Source: UTCHB3 sp964371075 (GTDB lineage: Bacteria > Bacteroidota > Ignavibacteria > Ignavibacteriales > Ignavibacteriaceae). From it: a stretch of 64,000 nucleotides of DNA. Both the position numbers and the translations under genes were made by a program. The stretch covers positions 496,001 to 560,000 of the forward strand of contig CAYJKN010000002.1 of the NCBI GenBank assembly GCA_964371075.1, given 5' to 3'. Below are positions 33,007-41,625 of the stretch, one piece after another; within the stretch, counting starts at the first letter, position 1; each line of letters opens with the position of its first letter. The notes beneath the pieces are model-generated. The model was not told where the DNA came from and searched no databases. It was given only the letters and a program-made list of their open reading frames with translations.

Positions 33007-33885
33007 ATGAAAGGTATAATTCTTGCCGGGGGTTCCGGTTCGAGACTCTACCCAATTACAAAAGTTTACAGTAAACAGCTTGCGGTTATCTATGATAAAC
33101 CGCTTATTTATTACCCTCTGTCAGTTCTTATGCTCGGAGGAATTAAGGATGTTTTGATAATTTCGAATGAGGAAACCATTCCTCTTTATCAGAAATTATT
33201 TGATGACGGAAGTCATCTGGGGATGAATATATCATATAAATTGCAGGATGCACCAAGAGGTATTGCAGAATCGTTTATCCTTGGTGCCGAATTTATTGGT
33301 GATGATAATGTTACCTTGATCCTTGGTGACAACATCTTTTTTGGGGATTTGGAATTTTTCTATAATGCCGTTGCAGAACACAAAAACGGAGCCAAGATTT
33401 TTGGTTATAGAGTTACCGACCCTGAAAGATATGGAATTGTTAATTTTGACAGGACCGGAAAAGTCCTTACCATTGAAGAGAAACCAAAACAACCAAAATC
33501 GAATTATGCAGTCCCGGGATTGTACATATACGATAACAAAGTTGTAGAAATTTCAAAAAATCTTAAACCTTCGGCGAGAGGTGAACTTGAGATCACTGAT
33601 GTGAACAATGTATATCTTCACCAGGAGACTTTAAGAGTTGAAGTGATTGGAAGAGGCGTTGCGTGGCTTGATACCGGAACTCCGCAGGCACTTCTGCAGG
33701 CATCCAATTTCTTTGGTGTAATTGAAGAACGACAGGGTTTAAAAGTTGCTTGCCTCGAAGAGATTGCGTTTAATAAAGGTTTTGTTACTCTGGAAGGGTT
33801 CAGAACATTGATCGACTCCATTCCTCAGAGTATGTATAGAAATTATCTTGAAAAAGTTATTCAAGAATATGAAGAAAACAGATAA
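33007..33885 (+). CDS. rfbA: Glucose-1-phosphate thymidylyltransferase
   Basis: 292 residues, standard length. N-terminal nucleotide-binding signature MKGIILAGGSGSRLYPITKVYSKQL; LMLGGIKDVLIIS; ILGDNIFFG with the metal Asp; FGYRVTDPERYGIV; and VAWLDTGTPQALLQAS near the end. It makes dTDP-glucose, the first step to dTDP-rhamnose. rfbC follows, while rfbB and rfbD, needed to finish the pathway, are not in the window. Confidence 0.95.
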   Translation: MKGIILAGGSGSRLYPITKVYSKQLAVIYDKPLIYYPLSVLMLGGIKDVLIISNEETIPLYQKLFDDGSHLGMNISYKLQDAPRGIAESFILGAEFIGDDNVTLILGDNIFFGDLEFFYNAVAEHKNGAKIFGYRVTDPERYGIVNFDRTGKVLTIEEKPKQPKSNYAVPGLYIYDNKVVEISKNLKPSARGELEITDVNNVYLHQETLRVEVIGRGVAWLDTGTPQALLQASNFFGVIEERQGLKVACLEEIAFNKGFVTLEGFRTLIDSIPQSMYRNYLEKVIQEYEENR

Positions 33886-33906
33886 TACCATTATTGTGAG
33901 TAGAAA

Positions 33907-34461
33907 TTGAAAATAATAGACAGCAAGTTGAACGGGATCCTGTTATTAAAACCGGATGTTTTTGAAGATCAACGAGGATTTTTCTTTGAATGTTTTCACA
34001 CTGAAAAGTTAAAATCTCTCGGTATTAACCAACAATTTGTTCAGGATAATCTCTCAAAATCTTTGGTCGGAACAATAAGAGGTCTCCACTTCCAGCAACC
34101 ACCATTTGATCAGGGGAAACTCTGCCAGGTGATTTCCGGCAGAGTGCTTGATGTTGTCGTGGATATCAGGAAGGGTTCACCAACCTGGGGTGAACACTTC
34201 TCCACAGAACTCTCGGAAGAGAATCATAATATGGTTTGGATTCCACCCGGTTTTGCTCATGGTTTTTCAGTTCTTTCACCCATCGCAATATTTCATTACA
34301 AATGCACCGGTTTCTACAACAAATCATCTGAACGAACTCTTCTTTACAACGATTCAACTTTAGGTATCGACTGGAAAGTTGAAAACAGGATCGTTTCTGA
34401 AAAAGATACTCAGGGTGAACCTCTGGCTACACTCGACACCCAATTTTTATATAAGATTTAA
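33907..34461 (+). CDS. rfbC: dTDP-4-dehydrorhamnose 3,5-epimerase
   Basis: 184 residues of the RmlC cupin. The TTG at 33907 gives the expected N-terminus KIIDSKLNGILLLKPDVFEDQRGFFFE. Conserved RGLHFQ with the catalytic His, DVVVDIRKGSPTWG, WIPPGFAHGF and the C-terminal YNDSTLGIDW are present. It epimerises carbons 3 and 5 of the keto-sugar made from the RfbA product. It lies 21 bases after rfbA and 10 before glgP. Confidence 0.95.
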   Translation: MKIIDSKLNGILLLKPDVFEDQRGFFFECFHTEKLKSLGINQQFVQDNLSKSLVGTIRGLHFQQPPFDQGKLCQVISGRVLDVVVDIRKGSPTWGEHFSTELSEENHNMVWIPPGFAHGFSVLSPIAIFHYKCTGFYNKSSERTLLYNDSTLGIDWKVENRIVSEKDTQGEPLATLDTQFLYKI

Positions 34462-34471
34462 CAGATATAAC

Positions 34472-36946
34472 ATGAAAAATTCACTCTTTTTTACCGATCG
34501 CGAAGCTCTTGAAAGTTATACGCTATCCAATCAGTTTTTTGAGCATCTGGAGTTTATACTTGTAAAGACCCGCCAGACGGTTACCGATAACGACATGTAT
34601 TATGCACTTTCTCTTTCGATAAGAGACAGATTAGTGAGAAACTGGCTTCGTACACAACATGCCTATAATTCAAAAGATGTTAAAAAAGTTTATTATCTCT
34701 CACTTGAATTCCTGATGGGCCGTCTGCTTGGGAATGCATTGATAAATATGGACTACTACGAAGAATGCCGCAAAATTTTAAGGAAAGATGATTATGTTCT
34801 CGAGAACATAGTTGAACTTGAACACGATATGGCGTTGGGTAATGGTGGTCTGGGCAGGCTTGCAGCGTGTTTCCTCGATTCGATGGCAACACTTGAACTC
34901 CCGGCTTTTGGTTATGGAATCAGGTATGAGTTTGGAATATTTAAACAGGAAGTTGTGAACGGGAAACAGCAGGAACAACCCGACTACTGGCTTGCTCATG
35001 GATGTCCATGGGAAATTCCAAGAAGAGAATTGACTTTCAAAATCAAATATTTTGGCAGAGTGGTCTCAGTAAGAACCCCCGACGGGAGAATCAAAAACAA
35101 CTGGATAGACACCGAGGATATTCTCGCCGCTGCTTACGATGTACCTGTTCCAGGATATAAATCGGAGACTGTAAACAACCTCAGACTTTGGGCAGCAAGA
35201 GCCAACCAGGAATTTAGTTTCCAGGAGTTTAACGACGGCAATTATGTTGCAGCAGTTGAAAGAAAAAACATCTCTGAAAACATCTCCAAAGTATTATATC
35301 CAAACGACAGTTACACTGAAGGCAAATTCCTTAGACTTAAACAGCAATACTTTTTTAGTTCTGCATCACTTCAGGATATTATCAGAAAATATGGTTATAA
35401 CCACAATACTTTTGATAAATTCCCCGAAAAAGTTGCGATTCAGTTAAATGATACACATCCTGTTATTGCTATCCCCGAATTAATGCGAATTCTTCTTGAT
35501 GAAGCAGGTCTCTCATGGGATGAAGCGTGGAGGATTACACAAGGAACATTTGCCTATACAAATCATACAGTGGTTCCAGAAGCACTTGAAGAATGGGCAG
35601 TCTCCATTTTTGAAGAACTTCTGCCTCGCCATCTCCAGATAATCTATGAGATTAACTATAATTTCCTCAAGGAAGTGAGAGAAAAGTTTAATTTCTCCGA
35701 GGAAGTTATCTCAAAACTTTCGATTATCAGAGAGAACCCTGATAAGAGAATCAGAATGGCGAATCTTGCCATAGTAGCCTGTCATTCTGTTAATGGTGTG
35801 GCTGCACTTCATTCAAATATACTGAAGCAGCTCATTTTTAACGATTTCTACACTCTGTTCCCTAAAAAATTCAAAAATGTGACAAACGGAATCACTTTCA
35901 GAAGATGGATCAGACATGCAAATCCGCTCCTCTCTTCTCTTATTTCAGACAGGATTGGTGATGACTGGATACTGCACAATAATAAAATTGCTGAAATCGA
36001 AAAATTTGCAGAAGATCACGAATTTTTGAACGACTGGAGTCACATTAAGTGGTTTAACAAACAGCTTCTTGCCAAGTTTATTAAAACTGAATACGGGTTA
36101 AGCGTTTCAACAGATTCCATTTTTGATGTGCATATAAAGAGATTCCATGAGTACAAAAGACAGTTACTTAATGTTCTTCATGTTATCACACTTTATAACA
36201 GAATAAAAGAGAATCCAAGATATGATGCCACACCAAGAACCGTAATTTTTGCCGGAAAAGCTGCACCCGCTTACCATATCGCAAAGTTGATAATAAAACT
36301 TATCCATTCTGTTGCCGATGTTGTGAATAATGATCCTGTTGTTGGAGACAAACTTAAAGTGGTATTTATCGCGAATTATGGAGTCTCACTCGCTGAAAGG
36401 ATTATACCCGCAGCTGATCTCTCTGAGCAGATATCCACCGCAGGACTTGAAGCATCCGGAACAGGCAATATGAAATTTGCATTGAATGGTGCTCTAACAA
36501 TTGGTACCATGGATGGTGCTAACATCGAGATCAGAGAAGAAGTTGGCGACGAAAACATCTTCATTTTTGGTCTGCTTGCCGATGAAGTTCTGGAATTAAG
36601 AGCTTCGGGTTACAACCCCAGAGACTATTATGACAGAAACCCTGAACTTCGCAGAGTAATCAATATGATCGCAGGCAACATCTTTTCACCCGCCGAACCG
36701 GGAATCTTCCAGCCGATTATCGATTCTCTGATGGGGAGTGATTATTACATGTTGTTGGCTGATTATGAAGATTATATCCGTGTTCAGGATGAAGTTGCAT
36801 TAACCTACCGTGACCGTGATAAATGGAACAGGATGTCGCTCCTCAACACTGCCAGGATCGCCAAATTCTCAAGCGACCGTGCAATCATGGAATATGCCAA
36901 AAACATCTGGAACATAAAACCCGTAAAAGTGAAAGTTGATAAATAA
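34472..36946 (+). CDS. glgP: Glycogen/starch/alpha-glucan phosphorylase
   Basis: 824 residues from the ATG at 34472; the frame is open further up but that stretch overlaps rfbC. Family blocks: YYLSLEFLMGRLLGNAL, LGNGGLGRLAACFLDSMA, YGIRYEFGIFKQ, QLNDTHPVIAIPELMRIL, FTNHTV-like YTNHTVVPEALE, VTNGITFRRW, VHIKRFHEYKRQLLN and EASGTGNMKFALNGALTIGTMDGANIEI, which holds the PLP-binding Lys (GNMK). It releases glucose-1-phosphate from storage glucan, also the substrate of RfbA just upstream, which may explain their joint transcription. Confidence 0.95.
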   Translation: MKNSLFFTDREALESYTLSNQFFEHLEFILVKTRQTVTDNDMYYALSLSIRDRLVRNWLRTQHAYNSKDVKKVYYLSLEFLMGRLLGNALINMDYYEECRKILRKDDYVLENIVELEHDMALGNGGLGRLAACFLDSMATLELPAFGYGIRYEFGIFKQEVVNGKQQEQPDYWLAHGCPWEIPRRELTFKIKYFGRVVSVRTPDGRIKNNWIDTEDILAAAYDVPVPGYKSETVNNLRLWAARANQEFSFQEFNDGNYVAAVERKNISENISKVLYPNDSYTEGKFLRLKQQYFFSSASLQDIIRKYGYNHNTFDKFPEKVAIQLNDTHPVIAIPELMRILLDEAGLSWDEAWRITQGTFAYTNHTVVPEALEEWAVSIFEELLPRHLQIIYEINYNFLKEVREKFNFSEEVISKLSIIRENPDKRIRMANLAIVACHSVNGVAALHSNILKQLIFNDFYTLFPKKFKNVTNGITFRRWIRHANPLLSSLISDRIGDDWILHNNKIAEIEKFAEDHEFLNDWSHIKWFNKQLLAKFIKTEYGLSVSTDSIFDVHIKRFHEYKRQLLNVLHVITLYNRIKENPRYDATPRTVIFAGKAAPAYHIAKLIIKLIHSVADVVNNDPVVGDKLKVVFIANYGVSLAERIIPAADLSEQISTAGLEASGTGNMKFALNGALTIGTMDGANIEIREEVGDENIFIFGLLADEVLELRASGYNPRDYYDRNPELRRVINMIAGNIFSPAEPGIFQPIIDSLMGSDYYMLLADYEDYIRVQDEVALTYRDRDKWNRMSLLNTARIAKFSSDRAIMEYAKNIWNIKPVKVKVDK

Positions 36947-36956
36947 ACCCCTTTTT

Positions 36957-37000
36957 TAGGTATTAGGTATTAGGTATTAAATATTAGGTATCAGGTATTA
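36957..37000. repeat. GGTATTA-type short repeat, copy 3
   Basis: TAGGTATTAGGTATTAGG, then TATTAAATATTAGGTATC and AGGTATTATT; the longest of three copies, between glgP and its terminator. Confidence 0.78.
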
Positions 37001-37007
37001 TTCTTTA

Positions 37008-37041
37008 AGCTGTTTCCTTCGCAGGAGACAGCTTTTTTTTT
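37008..37041 (+). terminator. Rho-independent terminator after glgP
   Basis: AAGCTGTTTCCT/AGGAGACAGCTT stem with one G-T pair and T9. The minus-strand SDR pseudogene reads into the same stem. Confidence 0.88.
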
Positions 37042-37336
37042 GCACCAAAAAGGTTGATGTTTAATTCGTTTTGAAAATCATTTAATGAAAGAGACCTGAA
37101 TGGTTTAAGAGTGATGCTTCCGGGTGCATACACAACCCCGCCGCCGACCCCTTCAATCTTTGGAAGTATTGTGTTCACATCTGCAAGATCGGCTTGAATA
37201 TGGGTATAATCGCCTGAAAGGCCACATACTTCTCTTCTACTGATTCCTGTAACTTTATGTCCTGCTGAAAGTAACTTCTGAGTAAGTTCTGCGCCGATGA
37301 CGAGGATGATCCTGCGACAATATAATGTTTCTGCAT
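37015..37336 (-). pseudogene. Short-chain dehydrogenase fragment, frameshifted and truncated
   Basis: Reading leftwards from the ATG at 37336, MQKHYIVAGSSSS is the nucleotide-binding start of an SDR. About 13 codons in, one base is missing near 37295; the continuation IGAELTQKLLSAGHKV is found in the next frame and leads to ISRREVCGLSGDYTHIQADL, VYAPGSITLKPF and LSLNDFQNELNINLFGA. Typical SDRs run 230-250 residues, but this stops after about 106 at the terminator. The catalytic Tyr-x3-Lys part is missing. A decayed gene; 37337-37495 holds nothing else recognisable. Confidence 0.82.
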
Positions 37337-37495
37337 TTGGATTCCTTTTTCCTTAATAAAAAGCAGCGGAGGGGAGGATGTCCAAAATGCATAAATTCAC
37401 GAGCGAAAATGGGGGCACCGGTAGAAATTGTTATTGTCTCTTCGATTTATTTTGATTTTATACTCTTTTGAATACAAAAACGAAATGAAATAGTC

Positions 37496-38302
37496 CTAAA
37501 AAATCTCACCATAGCCAAGATGCTTCAGTATATTGGCGGTTATTGTTTTTCTACTTGAGGAGAATTCGGGATTCTCGTTGTAGTAGCCTTTTCGCAATCT
37601 GGTGGCAAAATAGATGACATTGTCCTTGAGAGTCAGATAGCCGACCCACCAGCCGGTATCGTCCTGTCCGGCGATTTTGCCCCAACCCGTTTTTGCACGA
37701 AGGATATGGGTTGAATCGGCTTTTTCTGTCATGATGTTTTTGACGATAGAAATTGTTCTTTTTGAAAAAGGTAGTGTCTCTGCATCAAGGTTACGGAGAA
37801 AATTTACCTGTTGTACGGGAGAAATTCTTAGGGAACCATCCAGCCAAAAGGAATCAACATGTGCGCCGACGAATTTATTTCCGTAATTGCATTTGTCGAG
37901 GTAATCGAGATATTTTTCCCTGCCAACTTTTGGAGCAAGTTTACAATAAACCCAGGCGGCGGAGAACTTAAAAGCACGACGAAGATCGAGGTCCTGATTC
38001 CAGTCGTCAACCCATCGTTTTATTCCGTCCCATTTTACCATTTCATTTTCATCCTTCAGAATTCCTTCCTCCAGGAAAACCAAAGAATTAAAAATCTTGG
38101 AGGATGAAGCAGGTAACAGTTCGAGCTGTGCATCTGTGGAGTCGCTAAAAATCCATTTGTCTGCTTTTTTATCGTAAATGGTAATACTTCCCTTAAATCC
38201 TGCTTCATCAAAAAACCTTTGAAGTTCTGAATGAGTCTGGGCAGAGAGGGATGTAATAGCAAAAAGAGTTAAAAAAAGTATTAAACAGGATCTATCAGGC
38301 AT
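37496..38302 (-). CDS. Class D beta-lactamase (OXA-type serine hydrolase)
   Basis: 268 residues from the ATG at 38302, which begins a clean signal peptide (CLILFLTLFAITSLSAQ); an upstream ATG at 38350 would prepend a poor leader. Class D motifs in order: PASSSKIFNS (catalytic SxxK), FSAAWVY where SxV is usual, NYGN, WLDGSLRISP and ILRAKTGWG (KTG). The general-base Lys of SxxK is kept, while the Val of SxV reads Ala. It should be periplasmic and could hydrolyse penicillins; a role as a BlaR-like sensor is unlikely as no membrane domain is present. No mobile element borders it. Confidence 0.88.
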   Translation of the reverse strand: MPDRSCLILFLTLFAITSLSAQTHSELQRFFDEAGFKGSITIYDKKADKWIFSDSTDAQLELLPASSSKIFNSLVFLEEGILKDENEMVKWDGIKRWVDDWNQDLDLRRAFKFSAAWVYCKLAPKVGREKYLDYLDKCNYGNKFVGAHVDSFWLDGSLRISPVQQVNFLRNLDAETLPFSKRTISIVKNIMTEKADSTHILRAKTGWGKIAGQDDTGWWVGYLTLKDNVIYFATRLRKGYYNENPEFSSSRKTITANILKHLGYGEIF

Positions 38303-38483
38303 GGGTTTTCTAATCCGGATTGTTAATAAAGTTTGGTTTTTTCGATTCAAAATTAGTCAGCCGGATTGTTTCTTCATGTGCAGAAAAATGTCCCCGGGAT
38401 AAAACTGTTCAGGCGAGAAATAATTGTATTTTGATATTTCCCGATTAACTGTTAAGTTATAAAATTAATTTGGAAAGGTTTTA

Positions 38484-38750
38484 ATGCGGAATTCCCTCGC
38501 CGATGAGCGAATAAAAAATGTAAAGATAGATGAGAATCTGATAACTGTGGATTTGATGGATGGACGGATAATTTCCGTTCCATTGGTCTGGTATCCATCA
38601 CTAATGAACGCTACCCTGGAACAGTTGATGAACTGGGAGATTGCCGGTGGTGGTTATGGAATTCATTGGCCAGACCTGGACGAAGACCTTAGTACCGAAG
38701 GATTTCTCCGGGGGGCACCTTCGCCAAAGAAATTCAACAAAACTGCTTGA
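38484..38750 (+). CDS. DUF2442 protein
   Basis: 88 residues: VKIDENLITVDLMDGRIISVPLVWYPSLMNATLEQLMNWEI followed by GGGYGIHWPDLDEDLSTEGFL, the pattern of DUF2442. Members are often encoded next to DUF4160 proteins as possible toxin-antitoxin pairs. No DUF4160 gene is seen here. The tail GAPSPKKFNKTA is basic. Function not established. Confidence 0.85.
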   Translation: MRNSLADERIKNVKIDENLITVDLMDGRIISVPLVWYPSLMNATLEQLMNWEIAGGGYGIHWPDLDEDLSTEGFLRGAPSPKKFNKTA

Positions 38751-39025
38751 TGCCTCAAAAAAAGCTTTTACTTTTTAAGAAGCCGGGATGTATGCCGTGT
38801 GAAGTTATGGAGGTGGAATTGTCTGTTGTCCTTGAAAATACATCTCTTGAGATTGATTTAAGTATAATTGATCTTTCCGGGTTCCCTGAAATTGGGGAAA
38901 GAATGGATATTCAAAGCACACCTGCACTTTTGTTTTTGAGAGACGGCAAAATTGTTGATGTAATTCACGGGGTGGTAAACAGAGAATATCTTCAAAAATC
39001 AATTTTGGACTTTGTTAATCTATAA
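38750..39025 (+). CDS. Small thioredoxin-like protein
   Basis: 91 residues from the ATG at 38750, whose first base is the last base of the preceding stop. LLLFKKPGCMPCEVMEVEL carries a CxxC redox site at the usual place, and IQSTPALLFLRDGKIVDVIHG has the cis-Pro of the thioredoxin fold. It is shorter than E. coli thioredoxin and lacks the WCGPC form. Probably a cytosolic disulfide reductase of unknown partner. Confidence 0.85.
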   Translation: MPQKKLLLFKKPGCMPCEVMEVELSVVLENTSLEIDLSIIDLSGFPEIGERMDIQSTPALLFLRDGKIVDVIHGVVNREYLQKSILDFVNL

Positions 39026-39043
39026 TCAAATTGGAGAACCCCC

Positions 39044-39574
39044 TTGTACCATTACATCGCATTACTTCGTGGTATTAATGTCAGTGGACATAAACTTATT
39101 AAAATGGCGGAGCTGAAAGAGATTTTAGTAAACATTGGTTTCCGGGATGTTCAAACTTATATCCAGAGTGGGAATGTAGTGTTTAAATCGGAAGAAACTT
39201 CCATACCCGATATGGAATTGTTCATTATGTCCGGAATTTCCGGGAAGTATGGTTTTTATGTGGAGGTGATGGTTAGAACAGTTAATGAATTCAGTCGCAT
39301 TGTTGAAACCAATCCCTTTCCTGATGCGGAAGGAAACAAACTGTACATAACTTTTTTCCGGAATGCACTCCAAAACATTCCTTTTGAAGAGTTGAACAAG
39401 GTAAAATCAGCATCGGAAGTTTATCTTTTTCAAGACCGAATAATGTTCCTTTATTGTCCCGAGGGATATGGACTAACAAAACTCTCCAATCCCTTCATTG
39501 AAAAAAAACTGAAAACAGTTGCAACCACCAGAAACATGAACACCATTGTGAAATTGTTGGGGATGGCACAATAA
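39044..39574 (+). CDS. DUF1697 protein
   Basis: 176 residues from a TTG with TTGGAG upstream. YIALLRGINVSGHKLIKMAELKEIL, YIQSGNVVFKS, MVRTVNEFSRIVETNPF, YCPEGYGLTKL and the terminal ATTRNMNTIVKL match DUF1697, a widespread family without a known function. It follows the thioredoxin-like gene by 18 bases, probably on the same transcript. Confidence 0.88.
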   Translation: MYHYIALLRGINVSGHKLIKMAELKEILVNIGFRDVQTYIQSGNVVFKSEETSIPDMELFIMSGISGKYGFYVEVMVRTVNEFSRIVETNPFPDAEGNKLYITFFRNALQNIPFEELNKVKSASEVYLFQDRIMFLYCPEGYGLTKLSNPFIEKKLKTVATTRNMNTIVKLLGMAQ

Positions 39575-39580
39575 ATTAAT

Positions 39581-39622
39581 CCACCCCCGGCTCCCTTCCG
39601 GGCAGAAAGGGAGCTTGGGTGG
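39581..39622. terminator. Long hairpin between convergent DUF1697 and hydA genes
   Basis: CCACCC pairs with GGGTGG and, inside it, GCTCCCTT with AAGGGAGC, giving 14 pairs interrupted by a small internal loop. There is no T run, so it may be a factor-dependent stop or an extragenic palindrome. Confidence 0.6.
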
Positions 39623-39635
39623 AAGAGTACTGTAT

Positions 39636-41624
39636 TCATTCAGACCTAAAAGTGTCAATTTTCTTCTTAAGATCATCAAAAGAGCAGTGGTTGATGATTT
39701 CGCCTTCAACAACAACAGTTGGACCTTTATCACAATTTTCAGCACAGAATGTTGCGGACACTTCAAATTCGTCAGACAATCCTTCAACTGAAATATGCCT
39801 TACAACCCTGTTCAAGAGTTTTTGTGATCCTTTTACAAAACAGGAAGTTCCTACACACACCGAAATCTTCTTTTTCTCTTCACCGCTTTGGATGAGACTG
39901 ATGCCGCCTTCAAACCGTTTCCTGCTTTTATAATGTGTGTGCAACAGTTCATGTGCGATTTTGCTTCCCGGTGATTGAAGGAATAATTCATAAACCTCTT
40001 TGATTAATGGATTTTCGTGTGCATTGTGAAGTTGAAGCATTTTATCGGTTTCATAAAGTCCTTTACCTCTTTTTGCAACTGTTTCACTGTTGTGAGTTAC
40101 AGGTTGACCCGCACCTCCGGCACATCCCGACGGGCACGCCATCACTTCAATAAAATCGTAAGACTCTTCTCCCGATTTGATTTTGTTGAGCAGTTCTTTG
40201 GCGTTTTTAAGACCACTTACAACGGCAACATTAAATTGTCGATCTTTTACAGTGATTCTTTTCCGTTTTATACCGTTGCTCCCCCTTAACTCGATGACAT
40301 CGGAGATAGTTGCATCCTGTCCGTTAAGATTTGCACTCAGATGTCTTACCACAGCTTCGGCAACTCCACCGGAATTCCCAAAAATGATTCCGGCTCCTGT
40401 TTTGAAACCAAAAGGCATGTCAAATGATTCGGGTTCAAGTTCGCCAAAAACGAGTCCCGCCTCTTTTATCATTCTTCCAAGTTCCTGAACAGTAAGAACA
40501 TAGTCAACATCTTTAAATTCGCTGGAATTTCTGGTTAGTTCGAATTTTTTGGCGGTACATGGCATAATTGAAACAGATACGATGTTCTTTTTATCAACAT
40601 TTACTTTTTCGGGCAGGGTGTTTTTAATAAGAGCACCAACCATTCCCTGAGGTGATTTACATGAGCTCAGATTCCCTAAAAATTCGGGTTGATACTGTTC
40701 TGCATATTTAACCCAAGCGGGACAACATGAAGTGATCAAAGGAAGTTGTTCTCCCGATTCAATCCTTCCGAGGAACTCATTCGCTTCCTCAAGTACGGTA
40801 AGATCGGCACCATACGATGTATCAAATACCTTTTTGAATCCGAGGTGTTTCAGTGCAGAGATCATCTGACCCGTCACATTTTCACCATCTTTGTATCCAA
40901 AAAGTTCACCAAGGGAGACTCTGACTGCCGGGGCAACCTGAATGACAACATATTTCTCAGGATCATCAAGAACATTCCAGACTTCTTTAGTATCCGATTT
41001 TGGAGTGATCGCAGCAGTGGGGCATACTCTTGCACACTGTCCACAATCGACACATTCCACTTCTCCCAATGGTTTTCCAAAGGAGGGGACAACCACGGCA
41101 CCACTTCCCCGGTGTGCAAAATCGAGAACACCAATGCCTTGAATCTCATCACAAGCTCTCACACAATCACCACAGAGGATACATTTGTCCATATCCCTGA
41201 TTAGTGCCGGTGATGAGGAATCTATACCCTTATCCATCAAAGATTTTTTAAATCTGACATCCTCAACTCCAAGTTTTGAAGCAATCTCGAGCAATTTACA
41301 GGAATCACTTTTTACACATGATGTACATTCTCTTTTATGTGATGCGAGTAGCAGCTCAATATTAATTTTTCTGATGTCGCGTAATTCTTTGGTGTGTGTT
41401 TTAATTTTCATACCGGGTTCAGGCTTCATTGAGCAGGATGAGTTGATTCCTCTTCCTTCAACATCCACGAGACATAATCTACATGCTCCATAAACACTAA
41501 GTTCTGAATGATAACAGAAAGTTGGCAGGTCGATATTTGCTTTTCTTATCACTTCAAGGAGATTTTTCTCCGATTCGATTGTTATTTCTCTACCATTTAT
41601 AAAAAGACTATTTTCGCTATTCAT
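39636..41624 (-). CDS. hydA: [FeFe] hydrogenase catalytic subunit of the trimeric NADH-linked enzyme
   Basis: 662 residues from the ATG at 41624, which follows GAAGGAGTG and overlaps the hydB stop by one base region. Order: [2Fe-2S] domain (CYHSELSVYGACRLCLVD), a His-Cys cluster motif (HKRECTSC), two [4Fe-4S] motifs (CILCGDCVRACD, CVDCGQCARVCP), then H-cluster motifs TSCCPAW, MPCTAKKFE and EVMACPSGCAGGAGQ. A C-terminal thioredoxin-like [2Fe-2S] domain (CVGTSCFVKGS ... TFCAENC) is added. With HydB and HydC it forms the enzyme class that couples H2 to NADH, in several organisms with ferredoxin as a second partner (electron bifurcation). It could evolve or consume H2. Confidence 0.95.
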   Translation of the reverse strand: MNSENSLFINGREITIESEKNLLEVIRKANIDLPTFCYHSELSVYGACRLCLVDVEGRGINSSCSMKPEPGMKIKTHTKELRDIRKINIELLLASHKRECTSCVKSDSCKLLEIASKLGVEDVRFKKSLMDKGIDSSSPALIRDMDKCILCGDCVRACDEIQGIGVLDFAHRGSGAVVVPSFGKPLGEVECVDCGQCARVCPTAAITPKSDTKEVWNVLDDPEKYVVIQVAPAVRVSLGELFGYKDGENVTGQMISALKHLGFKKVFDTSYGADLTVLEEANEFLGRIESGEQLPLITSCCPAWVKYAEQYQPEFLGNLSSCKSPQGMVGALIKNTLPEKVNVDKKNIVSVSIMPCTAKKFELTRNSSEFKDVDYVLTVQELGRMIKEAGLVFGELEPESFDMPFGFKTGAGIIFGNSGGVAEAVVRHLSANLNGQDATISDVIELRGSNGIKRKRITVKDRQFNVAVVSGLKNAKELLNKIKSGEESYDFIEVMACPSGCAGGAGQPVTHNSETVAKRGKGLYETDKMLQLHNAHENPLIKEVYELFLQSPGSKIAHELLHTHYKSRKRFEGGISLIQSGEEKKKISVCVGTSCFVKGSQKLLNRVVRHISVEGLSDEFEVSATFCAENCDKGPTVVVEGEIINHCSFDDLKKKIDTFRSE

Positions 41625-41625
41625 A

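Noticed and set aside
34379..34471. Upstream extension of the glycogen phosphorylase frame
   Set aside because: It overlaps rfbC, shows no family similarity, and the ATG at 34472 gives the usual N-terminus.
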